Under the pieces are notes generated by a model. It was not told the DNA's origin. It saw only the letters and a list, made by a program, of their open reading frames with translations, and did no database searches. Below, one piece after another: positions 55,875 to 64,000 of a DNA stretch of 64,000 bases (position 1 is its first letter; every line of letters starts with the position of its first letter). The DNA is taken from NCBI GenBank assembly GCA_034522175.1, contig JAXHLQ010000001.1:2170001-2234000 (forward strand). Reading direction: 5' to 3'. The position numbers were made by a program, and so were the translations under genes. This stretch comes from JAIPDZ01 sp034522175. Lineage in GTDB: Bacteria > Desulfobacterota > DSM-4660 > Desulfatiglandales > Desulfatiglandaceae.

Positions 55875-57647
55875 ATGACCTCCCCGAAGCTTCTTTACCC
55901 GAACAGGAACCTGCGAGTCCCTCTGCCTTTAGTTTCAAAAGCCTGTTTATGGCCGCAGGATCGCCCTGGGCCTCCTTGAACGAAGCCGATATGTTGCGGT
56001 TATATATTTTTCGTTTGATATCTCCAATGGCCTGATGCACCTCCTGATCTGAATAAATGGAGTTGGATACAAGCATCTCTCTGTACTTTACCCGCATCTC
56101 TTCGTTTTCGAGGCGTTCTGTTAGACTTTCCACCACGATCTGACCTTCCCTGCGAAAGATATCGAACATGGTGGAAACGATACGTGCCACCACAGGATCA
56201 GCAATGAGACTGTGACACTCGCAGTCCATCAGTGGTTTGACGCTTTCAGGATGATGGGTCAACAGATTGAGCAGCTGAAAATCCCCGATCTGCTCCTCCA
56301 CCTTGGCGGCTGAGACCCGGTCGCGGATGCTGCGCTCAAATGAATCCGTGGAAAGCGTCTTCTTGAACGTGTCAAGTTCAGCCAATACCACATCTTCCCG
56401 GATCCCGATTCTGTGGGAAACCCGTGTGGTATAGAGCGATCGCTGGGCCCTGTTGCGGACTTTCAACAAGACGGGCAGGATCTCTTTCAAGATGGCGATT
56501 TTTCCCTCGATGCCGGTGTTGGCACGTTTCAGCTTCTGGTTTAAATAAAAGTCAAAAAGCGGTGTGGCATTCTCGATTATTTCCAAAAAAGGAGATAAGC
56601 CCTTTTCTCGTAGAAAAGTATCAGGGTCATGCCCGTCCGGGAGGACCACCGCCCTCGCGGAGAGGCCCTCATTGAGGAACATCGGCAGGCTCTTCAGTGC
56701 CGCCGTCCGTCCAGCCACATCCGAGTCGAAAACGACGATGGCCTCCTTGGCGTACCCCTTGATTTTTCGAATATGCTCCCCGGTCAGGGCGGTGCCCAGC
56801 GTGGCCACGACCTCGTTGAGCCCATATTGCCTGAGGGCCAGAAAATCAAGATATCCCTCGGTAATCACCGCCCGCCCTGTTTCTCTGATGGCCTTGAAGG
56901 CGGCATGCAGCCCATAGGGCATTTCCCCCTTTTAAAGATGGGAGACTCCGGGGTGTTGAGGTACTTGGGGAGGGAATCATCAAGCACCCGCCCACCAAAT
57001 CCCGTGACCTGTTCTCTCAGATTCAAAATGGGGAATACCACGCGGCCCCGGAAACGGTCGTAGTGGCCGCCGTTTTTTTTGGGGATAAGCAGGCCGGCCT
57101 CCGCCGCCACTTTGGGGTCAATGTGTTGCCTTTTCAGGTAACTGTAGAGGCCGTCCCACTGGTCGGGCGCATATCCCAGCCTGAACGTATTGATGATCTC
57201 ATCCGAAATGCCCCGGCGCTTTAAATAATCTGCCCCGGGCTTTCCCTGCTTTGGGTCTTTAATCGTTTTTTCATAGTAGATGGTTGCCGCTTCGTTTGCC
57301 GCGAAGAGCCTTTTGCGAAGCTCACTTTTTTCTTTCTCTCGAGAAGCGGAAAACGATTCTTCAATGGGAATGTTATATCGCTCCGCCAGGTCCTTCAGTG
57401 CTTCTAAAAAGGTATAATTGTGATAGGCCATCCAGAAATCGAAAATATCGCCACCCTTTTTGCATCCGAAGCAATGGAACATCTGCCGATCACTGCTCAC
57501 GGTGAAGGACGGGTCTTTTTCCGCATGAAATGGGCAGAGCCCGGAAAAGTTCTTTCCTGTCTTTTTGAGTTGAACAAACTGGCCGATCAACTCCACGATA
57601 TCGGCTGCACGTTTGATCTCTTCTTTTGCAGATGAAGCGGTACTCAT
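55864..57647 (-). CDS. dnaG: DNA primase DnaG (apparent frameshift)
   Basis: About 594 residues. The N-terminal zinc ribbon has CPFHAEKDPSFTVSSDRQMFHCFGCKKGGD. The next part has RNA-polymerase basic motifs (YHYDRFRGRVVFPILNLREQVTGFGGRVLDD with an H/Y change). The TOPRIM part has VITEGYLDFLALRQYG and VVFDSDVAGRTAALK. A frame break in the T4 run 56930-56933 separates SPIFK from GEMPYGLHAAFKAIRETGRAV. It precedes rpoD in the conserved dnaG-rpoD order of the macromolecular synthesis operon. Confidence 0.94.
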
Positions 57648-57843
57648 TTATACGACCTGGGTGAACCGTCCCGGCAATGTCGAATCGCCTCAAGCAACGG
57701 GTTCGGCACGGGATTCGATTTCCGGGGGAAGCCGAAAGCAGCCTCTCTAAATGGGGTCAAAAGGCGTTTCGCGGTCTCTGTTGGTACCATGGCATCATTT
57801 GAGGGTTGGCGGAACGGGTCTTTGGGTTGAACCAGGGAACGGG

Positions 57844-58290
57844 TTATGCACTCAAAATCCTTTTGGCGATCTCGCTGACCGTCTTGCCCTGAACCTGCCC
57901 TGCCATTTTGGCCATTGCGGCCTTCATCACCCGCCCCATGTCCTTCGGCCCCTGGGCGGAGAGGTCTTTGATGATGTCGCGCAAGGTGGTCTCGATCGCT
58001 TCGGGTGTCAGCTGCTGGGGGAGGTACGCATAAAAGATCTCGACCTCTTTTTCCTCTTTCAGGGCCAAATCCTCGCGACCTCCACGCCTGAACTCCTCTG
58101 CGGCCTCGTTCCCTTTTCTGACCATGGAGCCGATGACCGAGTGGATCTCTTCGTCCGTCAATTCACGGCCCTTTTCCACCTGAAGATTCTTCATGGCAGA
58201 CCTGAGCATTCGCAAGGCGGACAGGCGAATGGCATCTCTGGCCTTCATGGCCGTTTTAAGGTCCTGGGCGATTTTTTCATTGAGTGACAT
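57844..58290 (-). CDS. yqeY: GatB/YqeY domain protein
   Basis: A 148-residue helical protein: MSLNEKIAQDLKTAMKARDAIRLSALRMLRSAMKN, SDFRRGGREDLALKEEKEVEIFYAYLPQQLTPEAIE, and the end VSEIAKRIL. The YqeY family resembles the tail domain of GatB and may bind tRNA or a tRNA-linked protein. It is upstream of dnaG-rpoD on the same strand, with a 196-nt gap that holds nothing recognisable. Confidence 0.9.
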   Translation of the reverse strand: MSLNEKIAQDLKTAMKARDAIRLSALRMLRSAMKNLQVEKGRELTDEEIHSVIGSMVRKGNEAAEEFRRGGREDLALKEEKEVEIFYAYLPQQLTPEAIETTLRDIIKDLSAQGPKDMGRVMKAAMAKMAGQVQGKTVSEIAKRILSA

Positions 58291-58383
58291 GGCGCTTACC
58301 CCTCAACGTTGGTTGCGATGCACGAAAATAAAAAACCCAATCCTTCAGTATATGCTATTTATTGAAAAAGTCAAGAAGAAATT

Positions 58384-59127
58384 TTAAGAAGATGGGGTTC
58401 CATGATCACGGCATGCCTCTAAGGCCTCCTTCAGGTCAAGGCTGCCGTCATACAGGGCCCGCCCGGTGATCATGCCCATCACGCCATCCGCTTCGAGGGG
58501 CAATATGTTTTGGACATCGTTAAGGTCGGATATGCCGCCCGACGCAATGACAGGGATGTCAATGGATCTGGCCAGTGCCCGGGTGGCTTCCGTATTGCAG
58601 CCGGTTCGCATGCCGTCCCGCTGGATGTCGGTGTAGATAATGGCGGCCAGCGGTTCTTCCTGAAACCGTCTGATCAGGTCAATGGGGGTAAGTGGGATCT
58701 CCTCAGTCCAGCCTTCAACCGCCACGCGGTTTTCTCTGGCATCAATCCCCAAAATGATCCGGCCGGGGTAGGCCCTGCAGGCCTCACGTACAAATTGCGG
58801 ATCCTTGTGGGCCACGGTCCCGAGAATCAGATAACGCAGGCCGAGCCTGAAATAGGCGGTTAAGGTCGCCATATCCCGGATGCCGCCTCCGAGTTCCACG
58901 GGGATTGGAACCGTCTCAGTGATTTTCTGTATAACGGTCTTATTCACGGGGCGTCCTTCCACCGCCCCGTCGAGGTCCACCAGGTGGAGCCGTTCCGCAC
59001 CGAGTTGAAACCATTTCACCGCCATCTCCTGCGGCACGTCGGAGAAAATGGTTTCCTCGCTCATGACGCCCTGCCGAAGCCGAACGCAGCGGCCTCCCTT
59101 GATATCAATGGCGGGGATAATGAGCAT
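58384..59127 (-). CDS. hisA: phosphoribosyl-formimino-AICAR ribonucleotide isomerase (HisA)
   Basis: A 247-residue TIM-barrel isomerase of histidine synthesis: MLIIPAIDIKGGRCVRLRQG with the catalytic Asp8, PVELGGGIRD, YLILGTVAHKD, GIDARENRVAVEGW, YTDIQRDGMRTG with the second catalytic Asp, and IASGGISDLNDV. It is encoded 6 nt after a lipoprotein gene and close to hisB; other his genes are outside the view. Confidence 0.95.
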   Translation of the reverse strand: MLIIPAIDIKGGRCVRLRQGVMSEETIFSDVPQEMAVKWFQLGAERLHLVDLDGAVEGRPVNKTVIQKITETVPIPVELGGGIRDMATLTAYFRLGLRYLILGTVAHKDPQFVREACRAYPGRIILGIDARENRVAVEGWTEEIPLTPIDLIRRFQEEPLAAIIYTDIQRDGMRTGCNTEATRALARSIDIPVIASGGISDLNDVQNILPLEADGVMGMITGRALYDGSLDLKEALEACRDHGTPSS

Positions 59128-59133
59128 GCTTGT

Positions 59134-59856
59134 CTATTCCTTTGATTTTTTAGGTGGGCCGGGCATTTCGCCTACCATTTTCTCCAGTCCGATAATGGCC
59201 AGTTTACCTGCGGTCAACCAGCGGCCGCTGCTCTTGACGTAGGTGTCCAAATCGAATAGGTTTTCAAACAGAGACTGCTGGGTCTTGTTGAAATTGCGAC
59301 GCCACATAACCGATCCGTCCGACGGGTTCACGAAATAGAGATCAAACGCCACCGATGCGGGCCGTTTTGCGGCAAAATCAGTCCCTTCACGTTCACGCCA
59401 CCTGTAAATATAGCCTGACAAGACGGCATCTGCCCCAAAGGTTTCCCCCACTTTCTGAAGGATGGCTACCTGGGGCATCCCCACATCCTTATCCGAACCC
59501 AGGATGTTGGCAATGACCCCCCTGGCCTGCCCGGGCGGGATGAACTCCCATTTTCTCTGCGCGATTAACCGGGAGAAGAGCTCGTCGGTCAATCCCTCAA
59601 CCGCAAAACGGGGGACCGGATAGGACATCAGTGCAGAGCCGGTGACCGGGTTCAGGAAAACCTCAGGGCCATTTCTTTCGGGGATCGCTGCCTTGAACCC
59701 CACTACGGCCACCCGTTTGATCTGGCGTGTTTCGTCACTTGCGGTTGTTTCAGGATGAGGCTTGTGCGTCTGACAGCCGGCAAATAAAAGCATGGCAGCG
59801 AGGGATAACAGCAGGTGGAAAAAGACCGTAGGGCGTTCCCAAACCTGTAATGCCAT
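59134..59856 (-). CDS. putative lipoprotein
   Basis: A 240-residue protein with a lipoprotein signal: hydrophobic FFHLLLSLAAMLLFAGC with lipobox LFAGC at about residues 24-28. The mature part (VAVVGFKAAIPERNG, FGADAVLSGYIYRWREREG, DLYFVNPSDGSVMWRRNFNKTQ) resembles penicillin-binding-protein-activator/LpoB-like or GNA1162-like lipoproteins with a CsgG-type fold, but I cannot assign it firmly. It is placed between hisB and hisA in one direction, which gives no clue to its function. Confidence 0.7.
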   Translation of the reverse strand: MALQVWERPTVFFHLLLSLAAMLLFAGCQTHKPHPETTASDETRQIKRVAVVGFKAAIPERNGPEVFLNPVTGSALMSYPVPRFAVEGLTDELFSRLIAQRKWEFIPPGQARGVIANILGSDKDVGMPQVAILQKVGETFGADAVLSGYIYRWREREGTDFAAKRPASVAFDLYFVNPSDGSVMWRRNFNKTQQSLFENLFDLDTYVKSSGRWLTAGKLAIIGLEKMVGEMPGPPKKSKE

Positions 59857-59870
59857 AAGTGCTCCGCCGT

Positions 59871-60462
59871 TTAAAAAACGCCTTTTGTGGTGGGCAGGTC
59901 GCCGTCCAAGCGGGAGTCGATGGCAGTGGCATGGTCCAGGGCCCTGCCAAAGGCTTTAAAGATCGCCTCAGACGCGTGATGCGGTTCATCCCCGAACAAG
60001 AGATCAATATGCAGCGTAATTCCTGAATGAATGGTCAATCCCCGAAAAAACTCGCGAATCAGACCGAGATCGAATTCGCCGGATCGCGTCTGATTCGAAG
60101 GAGACCCGATAGGCGAGGATGGGACGATTGGAAATATCCATGACGACTCTAACCAGGGCCTCATCCATGGGAACCAGGACCTCACCGTAGCGTCGGATTC
60201 CGCCCCTGTCGCCCAATGCCGCTTTAATGGCCTGACCAAAACAGATGCCGAGGTCCTCAACAGTGTGATGGTCGTCGATTTCCGTGTCGCCATCGGCCTT
60301 AAGGTCAACCGTCATGAAGCCGTGTGCGGCCATAAGGTCCAGCATGTGATCAAAGAAGGGAATCCCCGTATGGATGGTGGAAGGGCCCCTTTCGTCAAGG
60401 TTGAGCGTCAGTAAAATCCGTGTCTCTTTGGTTTTTCGCTCTATGGTGGCTTCTCGACTCAT
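59871..60462 (-). CDS. hisB: imidazoleglycerol-phosphate dehydratase (apparent frameshift)
   Basis: About 196 residues. The first part is MSREATIERKTKETRILLTLNLDERGPSTIHTGIPFFDHMLDLMAAHG, with the manganese-binding DHMLD and DDHHTVED motifs. The frame breaks at about 60080-60100; the second part is EFDLGLIREFFRGLTIHSGITLHIDLLFGDEPHHASEAIFKAFGRAL, with the second metal site HHASE. It dehydrates imidazole glycerol phosphate. The frameshift is of the same class as elsewhere. Confidence 0.92.
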
Positions 60463-60546
60463 GGGTGATGCCTTATCCTCTTGGCGGTTTAGAAAGTCCT
60501 GAAGCCTTGTGGCAGGAGTGGAAATGTGAAACCGCGCAAAAATATA

Positions 60547-60622
60547 TGGTGGAGATGAGGGGATTCGAACCCCTGACCTGTACGTTGCGAACGTACCGCT
60601 CTCCCACCTGAGCTACACCCCC
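60547..60622 (-). tRNA. tRNA-Ala (CGC)
   Basis: 76 nt with an encoded CCA. Acceptor GGGGGTG pairs with CATCTCC, including the G3-U70 wobble that marks tRNA-Ala. Anticodon loop TTCGCAA gives CGC. D and T arms (TTCGAAT) are normal. It lies 84 nt upstream of hisB on the same strand. Confidence 0.93.
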
Positions 60623-60773
60623 ACGTTTCCGGGTCGTTTTGATGCTTTTCGAGACTTAACCTTTTAATATATCTATTTTTCAGATTAAATCAATACCTTT
60701 TTCAAATTCGGTTCCTCAAAATGATTTGACATTCAATACACTTGTGATAAAAATGTCAGGGAAATGGCTCCAT

Positions 60774-60850
60774 GCCCCCGTAGCTCAGGTGGATAGAGCA
60801 CCAGATTCCTAATCTGGGTGCCGTGCGTTCGAGTCGCGCCGGGGGCACCA
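60774..60850 (+). tRNA. tRNA-Arg (CCU)
   Basis: 77 nt with an encoded CCA: acceptor GCCCCCG/CGGGGGC, anticodon stem CCAGA/TCTGG with loop TTCCTAA (anticodon CCU, reading AGG), and T loop TTCGAGT. It stands alone and is followed by a more AT-rich accessory stretch; tRNA-Arg(CCU) is a known integration target. Confidence 0.93.
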
Positions 60851-61254
60851 ATAATTTCAGCTACTTACAGTGACACATCAAAAACGCCGCCCCGTGAAAA
60901 TATCAAAATAGTACCAAAAAAGTACCACGTTTTCATTTTTTGGGCACCAAGAAGAAAAGGTTGACATCTACAAAAGCAGTTCTTTTTCAACCACCATTTT
61001 ATCCAATTTTGATAGCCCACGCTCTGAGTAATGCTTTCATAGAAGACCATGGAGGAGAATCGAATCTCATCGTGAAAGGAAGAAAAAGCCAACCAGCGTG
61101 AAAGGCGATAAGGAAAGCAGAAGTAATTATTGTTTATTTGGCTATAAAGAGAAGTTGTTGAAAATAAAGGAGATTGTAGGAAACATGAAGAAGGTTATGC
61201 GCTCTGTGTTTGATGGGCGAGGTTGCGCGTATAATTACCAAGTGCGCTCGCCTT
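60851..61254. other. 404-bp stretch without a supported gene, downstream of tRNA-Arg
   Basis: AT-rich, with short runs such as AGTACCAAAAAAGTACCA, an imperfect direct repeat at about 60908-60926. The plus-strand frame at 61098-61280 lacks a ribosome-binding site and any recognisable feature. No integrase fragment or duplicated tRNA end could be made out. Confidence 0.4.
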
Positions 61255-61569
61255 TTAAGCAATATCCCAGTAAATCCTGATTAATTCGGTAATTCTGTCC
61301 TTTGCTTTTGATTCTTGGTTATCGGAGGCATCGAGAACCCGAGAGATAGCTTCTTGATATTTGGATTCCAAATTCTTAATGCTCGATTCGTATGGATTGT
61401 CCTCAACTAAAAATGCTAACTCTCTAAAGATCGTGTGTAGAACAAATGATGTTATTTCATTACCAGAAATAACCTTTTCACGACAAGCTTTTGCCATCTC
61501 CTCTAAGTTTCGATGGTAGAATCCGCCATCCAGTAATTTTGCTACTTTTTCTAAGCCGCTTTCTTGCAT
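61255..61569 (-). CDS. hypothetical protein
   Basis: A 104-residue helical protein (MQESGLEKVAKLLDGGFYHRNLEEMAKACREKV...ELIRIYWDIA). It overlaps the upstream phosphoribosyltransferase gene by 19 nt on the same strand, implying coupling. I do not recognise a family. The AT content is higher than in the housekeeping genes to the left. Confidence 0.6.
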   Translation of the reverse strand: MQESGLEKVAKLLDGGFYHRNLEEMAKACREKVISGNEITSFVLHTIFRELAFLVEDNPYESSIKNLESKYQEAISRVLDASDNQESKAKDRITELIRIYWDIA

Positions 61570-62117
61570 TTCTGCTTCTGCTCGATCAACTTAGCGCTCT
61601 TAAAAATGCTTTCCAAAAGGTAGCCACGCTTGCTGAGCGCCTCTCCAGCCCCCTCTTGTCTATCTACTAATACTATGACTTTAATGATCTCAACTTCTGG
61701 ATATTCCCTTTTTACCGTTTCAATTGCTTCAATAAGGGATTTTCCAGTCGTCGCCACGTCATCAATAATAATTACCTTCCTATCGTTCTCATTCAACTGG
61801 CCCTCTATCCATTTGCTTAACCCATGGGATTTTGGGCTTTTGCGTATGATAAAAGTACGATAATATCCCCTCCCAGAGAGAGAGCCAAGCATGGGATCGG
61901 CACCAATCGTAGGCCCCCCAACTGCGTCAATATTTTTCTCACCTATCAGTTCTCTTATCGCATCCGCTATTAGTGCAGCCCCCTCAGGTGTTGTGGCCAC
62001 CATTTTTCCGTCAACATAGTATTGGCTCTTCTTACCCGAAGATAAGGGTACTGTCTGAAAAGACAGTGACTCCGCAACCAACATTTCTAATAGGCGCTCT
62101 CTTTCTGATTTTGGCAT
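61551..62117 (-). CDS. pyrE: orotate phosphoribosyltransferase-like enzyme
   Basis: A 188-residue type I phosphoribosyltransferase. The PRPP-binding motif KVIIIDDVATTGKSLIEAI is near residues 112-130. The N-terminal part, VPLSSGKKSQYYVDGKMVATTPEGAALIADAIRELI, matches the orotate-binding side of PyrE; VGGPTIGADPM follows, with a Thr/Ile variation of the usual Gly-rich loop. It could be the biosynthetic PyrE or an accessory transferase, since it lies in the AT-rich tRNA-associated stretch and is paired with an unknown gene. Confidence 0.8.
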   Translation of the reverse strand: MPKSERERLLEMLVAESLSFQTVPLSSGKKSQYYVDGKMVATTPEGAALIADAIRELIGEKNIDAVGGPTIGADPMLGSLSGRGYYRTFIIRKSPKSHGLSKWIEGQLNENDRKVIIIDDVATTGKSLIEAIETVKREYPEVEIIKVIVLVDRQEGAGEALSKRGYLLESIFKSAKLIEQKQKCKKAA

Positions 62118-62190
62118 GTTACCCCCCTTTCATTTTTTGTTCTTTCCCCAAATAGTTCTTTGCCAAGCCAAAAACTTTAAATGGAGCCCC

Positions 62191-62481
62191 TTAACCTGTC
62201 TTCTTGAACATTTCCAACTGATTATCACTAACTGCCATCTCTGATTCAATTAGGTCAAAAGCCTTCTTATCTTTCATATTACCGACAATTATCATTTGTA
62301 CAGCACGTCTAATCTTATTCTTATCCTGTGTGTAGAAATAATTATAGGTCCGCCCTCCAACAGTATATTTCTTGGCTCGCAAATACTCCTTATTAACCCA
62401 ATACATCAATTTCTCTCTCGGAAGATTGGGGAATTCTTCAAGAATCCTTTTCGGTGGAACAAAGTCATCGTCGGGTATCAT
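62191..62481 (-). CDS. small putative DNA-binding protein (MerR-like)
   Basis: A 96-residue protein: KRILEEFPNLPREKLMYWVNKEYLRAKKYTVGGRTYNYFYTQDKNKIRRAVQMI. The region from residue 12 looks like a winged helix of MerR type (helix-turn-helix then aromatic wing), and the C-terminus is a short helix. It ends with ELI-type acidic residues and lacks an effector domain. This is only a fold-level guess. Confidence 0.5.
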   Translation of the reverse strand: MIPDDDFVPPKRILEEFPNLPREKLMYWVNKEYLRAKKYTVGGRTYNYFYTQDKNKIRRAVQMIIVGNMKDKKAFDLIESEMAVSDNQLEMFKKTG

Positions 62482-62834
62482 ATCTTAAGCCTTTTCTCAA
62501 GAAGAATTTTTTGTTTCCTTTATACTTATATTAATATTAATATAAATATAGAAGTCAAGGAAAAAAATAACGGATTGTTAAAAAAATCTTTACTTTGTAA
62601 GCAAAATTGATTCATTTTGTTCACATCTTTTTGAAATAATTCATCATTTGCTGCGACACTTTGGTTATTCACATGTTCACGTTTTTCAACACCCGACGAG
62701 TTCCTGTAAACAGAGCCTTGGCAGAAAAACTCAATCATGCAAGACCACGATTGAATCCCTGGAAGACGTCAGCCAAGACTTAGACACCAGCCTCTGATGA
62801 CTCTGAAGCGAAATTCAAATAGGGGGGCACATAA
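62482..62834. other. 353-bp AT-rich intergenic stretch
   Basis: Very AT-rich at 62520-62560, with TTAATATTAATATAAATATA-like runs. No gene is supported; a frame at 62526-62738 has no coding features. It separates divergent genes and probably holds their promoters. Confidence 0.4.
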
Positions 62835-63398
62835 ATGGATACTTTAAAAGCGTTTTCGAAATTCATAGATGAAGGGCTAATCGTTGGTCGTCTATTAGCT
62901 GCCTATTCAGATCTTGAGCTTACTTTGCTCCAATGTGTACATGCCACATGTGAAAATTTTGATACGGTTTATAAGGTCATGTTTAAAGAAAGAGGCGAAA
63001 CACGTCGCATTAACATGGCTGATATTTTGGGGAGGCATAAATACCGTGAGCTTGCGCTTGGCACTCAATTTGAAATGGCCCTAAGTTCAACGCGTTTTTG
63101 CTTAAAGATTCGCAATCAGTATGCACACTGCGTTTGGTATGATGATTACAGTGGGCATTTGGCTTTTACAGACCTCGAAAGGGGAACAGCTACCAATGAT
63201 ATCGTAAATGATTTTAAGGATTTGACTATTCGACACATTGATCATGCCACACTTGCCCAACAGGAACAATATTTTGAATACACCGACAGTTTTTTGAAGT
63301 GGCTAAATATTGAGGGGCGCCGATTGGCTGGTAAGCCTTCTTATCCTCAGGGAAATGCCCCACAACAAATGAATCGTCCGCCTCTCTATTTATCTTGA
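62835..63398 (+). CDS. hypothetical protein
   Basis: A 187-residue soluble protein (MDTLKAFSKFIDEGLIVGRLLAAYSDLELTLLQCVHATCENFDTVY...). It is rich in helices; the words FCLKIRNQYAHC resemble the RNxYAH core of some HEPN-like or antitoxin-associated families (RxxxxH), which suggests a nuclease-like or C-terminal helical defence protein, but this is weak. GGGGGGCACATAA precedes the ATG. Base composition is like the other genes of the accessory stretch. Confidence 0.55.
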   Translation: MDTLKAFSKFIDEGLIVGRLLAAYSDLELTLLQCVHATCENFDTVYKVMFKERGETRRINMADILGRHKYRELALGTQFEMALSSTRFCLKIRNQYAHCVWYDDYSGHLAFTDLERGTATNDIVNDFKDLTIRHIDHATLAQQEQYFEYTDSFLKWLNIEGRRLAGKPSYPQGNAPQQMNRPPLYLS

Positions 63399-63558
63399 AA
63401 CGAAGCACTTGCAAATGAAAGATGCGGAAACAGTCCGCCGCCGCAAGGAGCTTCATTGAGAATCGGCTGATAGAACGGCATGAATGCTCAGGCTATGGGA
63501 AGGCCTTACCAGGATTTCTTTGCTTTCGGCGGCACTATGCATGTTTTGCATAAGTGAG

Positions 63559-63726
63559 TTGGAACCGGTGATCACCCAAATGATATCAGGCGGCCAAACC
63601 GGGGCAGACAGAGTCGCCCTCGACTTCGCGCCTGAGTTCGACATTCCCCACGGCGGCTGGATACGCGAGGGTCGAGGGGTGAGAATGCCGTCCTTTTTTA
63701 TGAAACCTCTCAAGAGAATTATTTAA
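63559..63726 (+). pseudogene. truncated putative molybdenum carrier protein
   Basis: From a TTG at 63559 it reads LEPVITQMISGGQTGADRVALDFAPEFDIPHGGWIREGRG. The ISGGQTGADRAALDF motif and IPHGGW are typical of the putative molybdenum-carrier (Rossmann, PF12694-like) family. After residue 40 the expected continuation is lost; one alternative frame gives VLFYETSQENYL, suggesting a frameshift plus internal deletion. It is a remnant of a protein normally about 150 residues long. Confidence 0.65.
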
Positions 63727-64000
63727 ACTGACCTTACAAGACGTAATCCGTTATCGGGTCCACCCCGGAATACATTTGGCCAACCCCAGAATCGAGCGGC
63801 TGACCTGCAATCACGAGCGTAAGCTTTATAACTCCCTCCGCGTATTACCCTTTTTTCTCCAAATCCGGGGCCAACAGGATCTACTACTTCAGAGGCAGGG
63901 TAATCTCCGTACCAGTCTTGACACCACTCAGATACATTCCCATGCATATCATAAAGCCCCCATTTGTTCGGAGCCTTCTTGGCGACACGGTGAACTCGAT
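63723..64000 (-). CDS. formylglycine-generating-enzyme-like (SUMF1) protein, partial
   Basis: The minus frame runs off the window edge and ends at 63723. It reads RVHRVAKKAPNKWGLYDMHGNVSEWCQDWYGDYP, then RVIRGGSYKAYARDCRSAARFWGWPN and GLRLVRSV. NxWGLYDMHGNVxEW and RGGSW-like motifs define the C-terminal half of the sulfatase-modifying-factor (FGE-sulfatase) domain. Such domains occur in genuine formylglycine enzymes, kinase fusions and diversity-generating retroelement targets. The N-terminal part lies outside, so the role is open. Confidence 0.85.
   Translation of the reverse strand, partial: RVHRVAKKAPNKWGLYDMHGNVSEWCQDWYGDYPASEVVDPVGPGFGEKRVIRGGSYKAYARDCRSAARFWGWPNVFRGGPDNGLRLVRSV

Noticed and set aside
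1..64000. CRISPR arrays, insertion sequences, rRNA genes
   Set aside because: No regularly spaced repeats, transposase motifs or rRNA signatures were seen on reading both strands.

Overview
The window reads as chromosome of a strictly anaerobic sulfate-reducing bacterium of the Desulfobacterota (former Deltaproteobacteria). It encodes dissimilatory sulfite reductase (dsrA, dsrB, dsrD, dsrC and a CbiA/DsrN-type amidase) and a nearly complete carbonyl/methyl-transfer block of the Wood-Ljungdahl pathway (cooC, acsD, acsA, acsB, acsC, acsE, plus a CooT-type nickel protein). This pairing is typical of complete oxidisers or autotrophic sulfate reducers. The genus cannot be fixed from the sequence alone.

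Layout. 0-2.2 kb: a small selenoprotein, a Nudix hydrolase, a metallo-beta-lactamase-fold protein, CooT and DUF3842. 2.3-17.2 kb: an origin-proximal replication and segregation region with plsY, parB, parA, a perfect parS site, ddl, a divergent DnaA paralogue behind a perfect DnaA box, gpsA, gyrA, gyrB, dnaN and a second DnaA. 17.2-26.8 kb: the CODH/acetyl-CoA synthase operon with leader and terminator. 26.8-32.4 kb: Mrp ATPase, a CbpM-like protein facing dnaJ, recN and a nitrilase-family hydrolase. 32.5-37.8 kb: dsrC, cbiA/dsrN, dsrA, dsrB, dsrD. 37.8-45.2 kb: TPR, YkgJ, HEAT, FmdB and ATP-grasp proteins and a PAS-GAF histidine kinase. 45.2-60.6 kb: housekeeping genes, mostly on the minus strand (dnaB, rplI, rpsR, rpsF, two GDP-mannose dehydratase-like genes, yggU, yggT, rnpB, zinc-ribbon protein, Nif3, tRNA-CAU, rpoD, dnaG, yqeY, hisA, hisB, tRNA-Ala). 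60.8-64 kb: a more AT-rich accessory stretch after tRNA-Arg(CCU).

Main observation: the catalytic subunit of CO dehydrogenase (20059-22098) contains an in-frame TGA exactly where a cysteine ligand of the Ni-Fe-S C-cluster belongs (the VGCNN motif). It is followed by a hairpin with bacterial SECIS geometry. An unrelated small protein at 78-350 has a CGGU motif with the same geometry: in both, the loop starts 20 nt after the TGA and begins UGG. I infer that this organism uses selenocysteine and that its CODH carries a selenium ligand on the C-cluster.

Second observation: at least 13 conserved genes, including rpoD, gyrB, dnaG and dnaA, are broken by single-base indels, mostly in homopolymers. 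This looks like sequencing error, so these genes are annotated as whole genes with apparent frameshifts. The error type (indels) differs from what would be needed to create the TGA codons (a substitution).

Functionally, CooC and CooT would supply nickel. AcsE moves the methyl group from methyl-tetrahydrofolate to the AcsC/AcsD corrinoid protein, AcsA interconverts CO and CO2, and AcsB joins methyl, CO and CoA. In the oxidative direction the electrons would reach DsrAB/DsrC for sulfite reduction.
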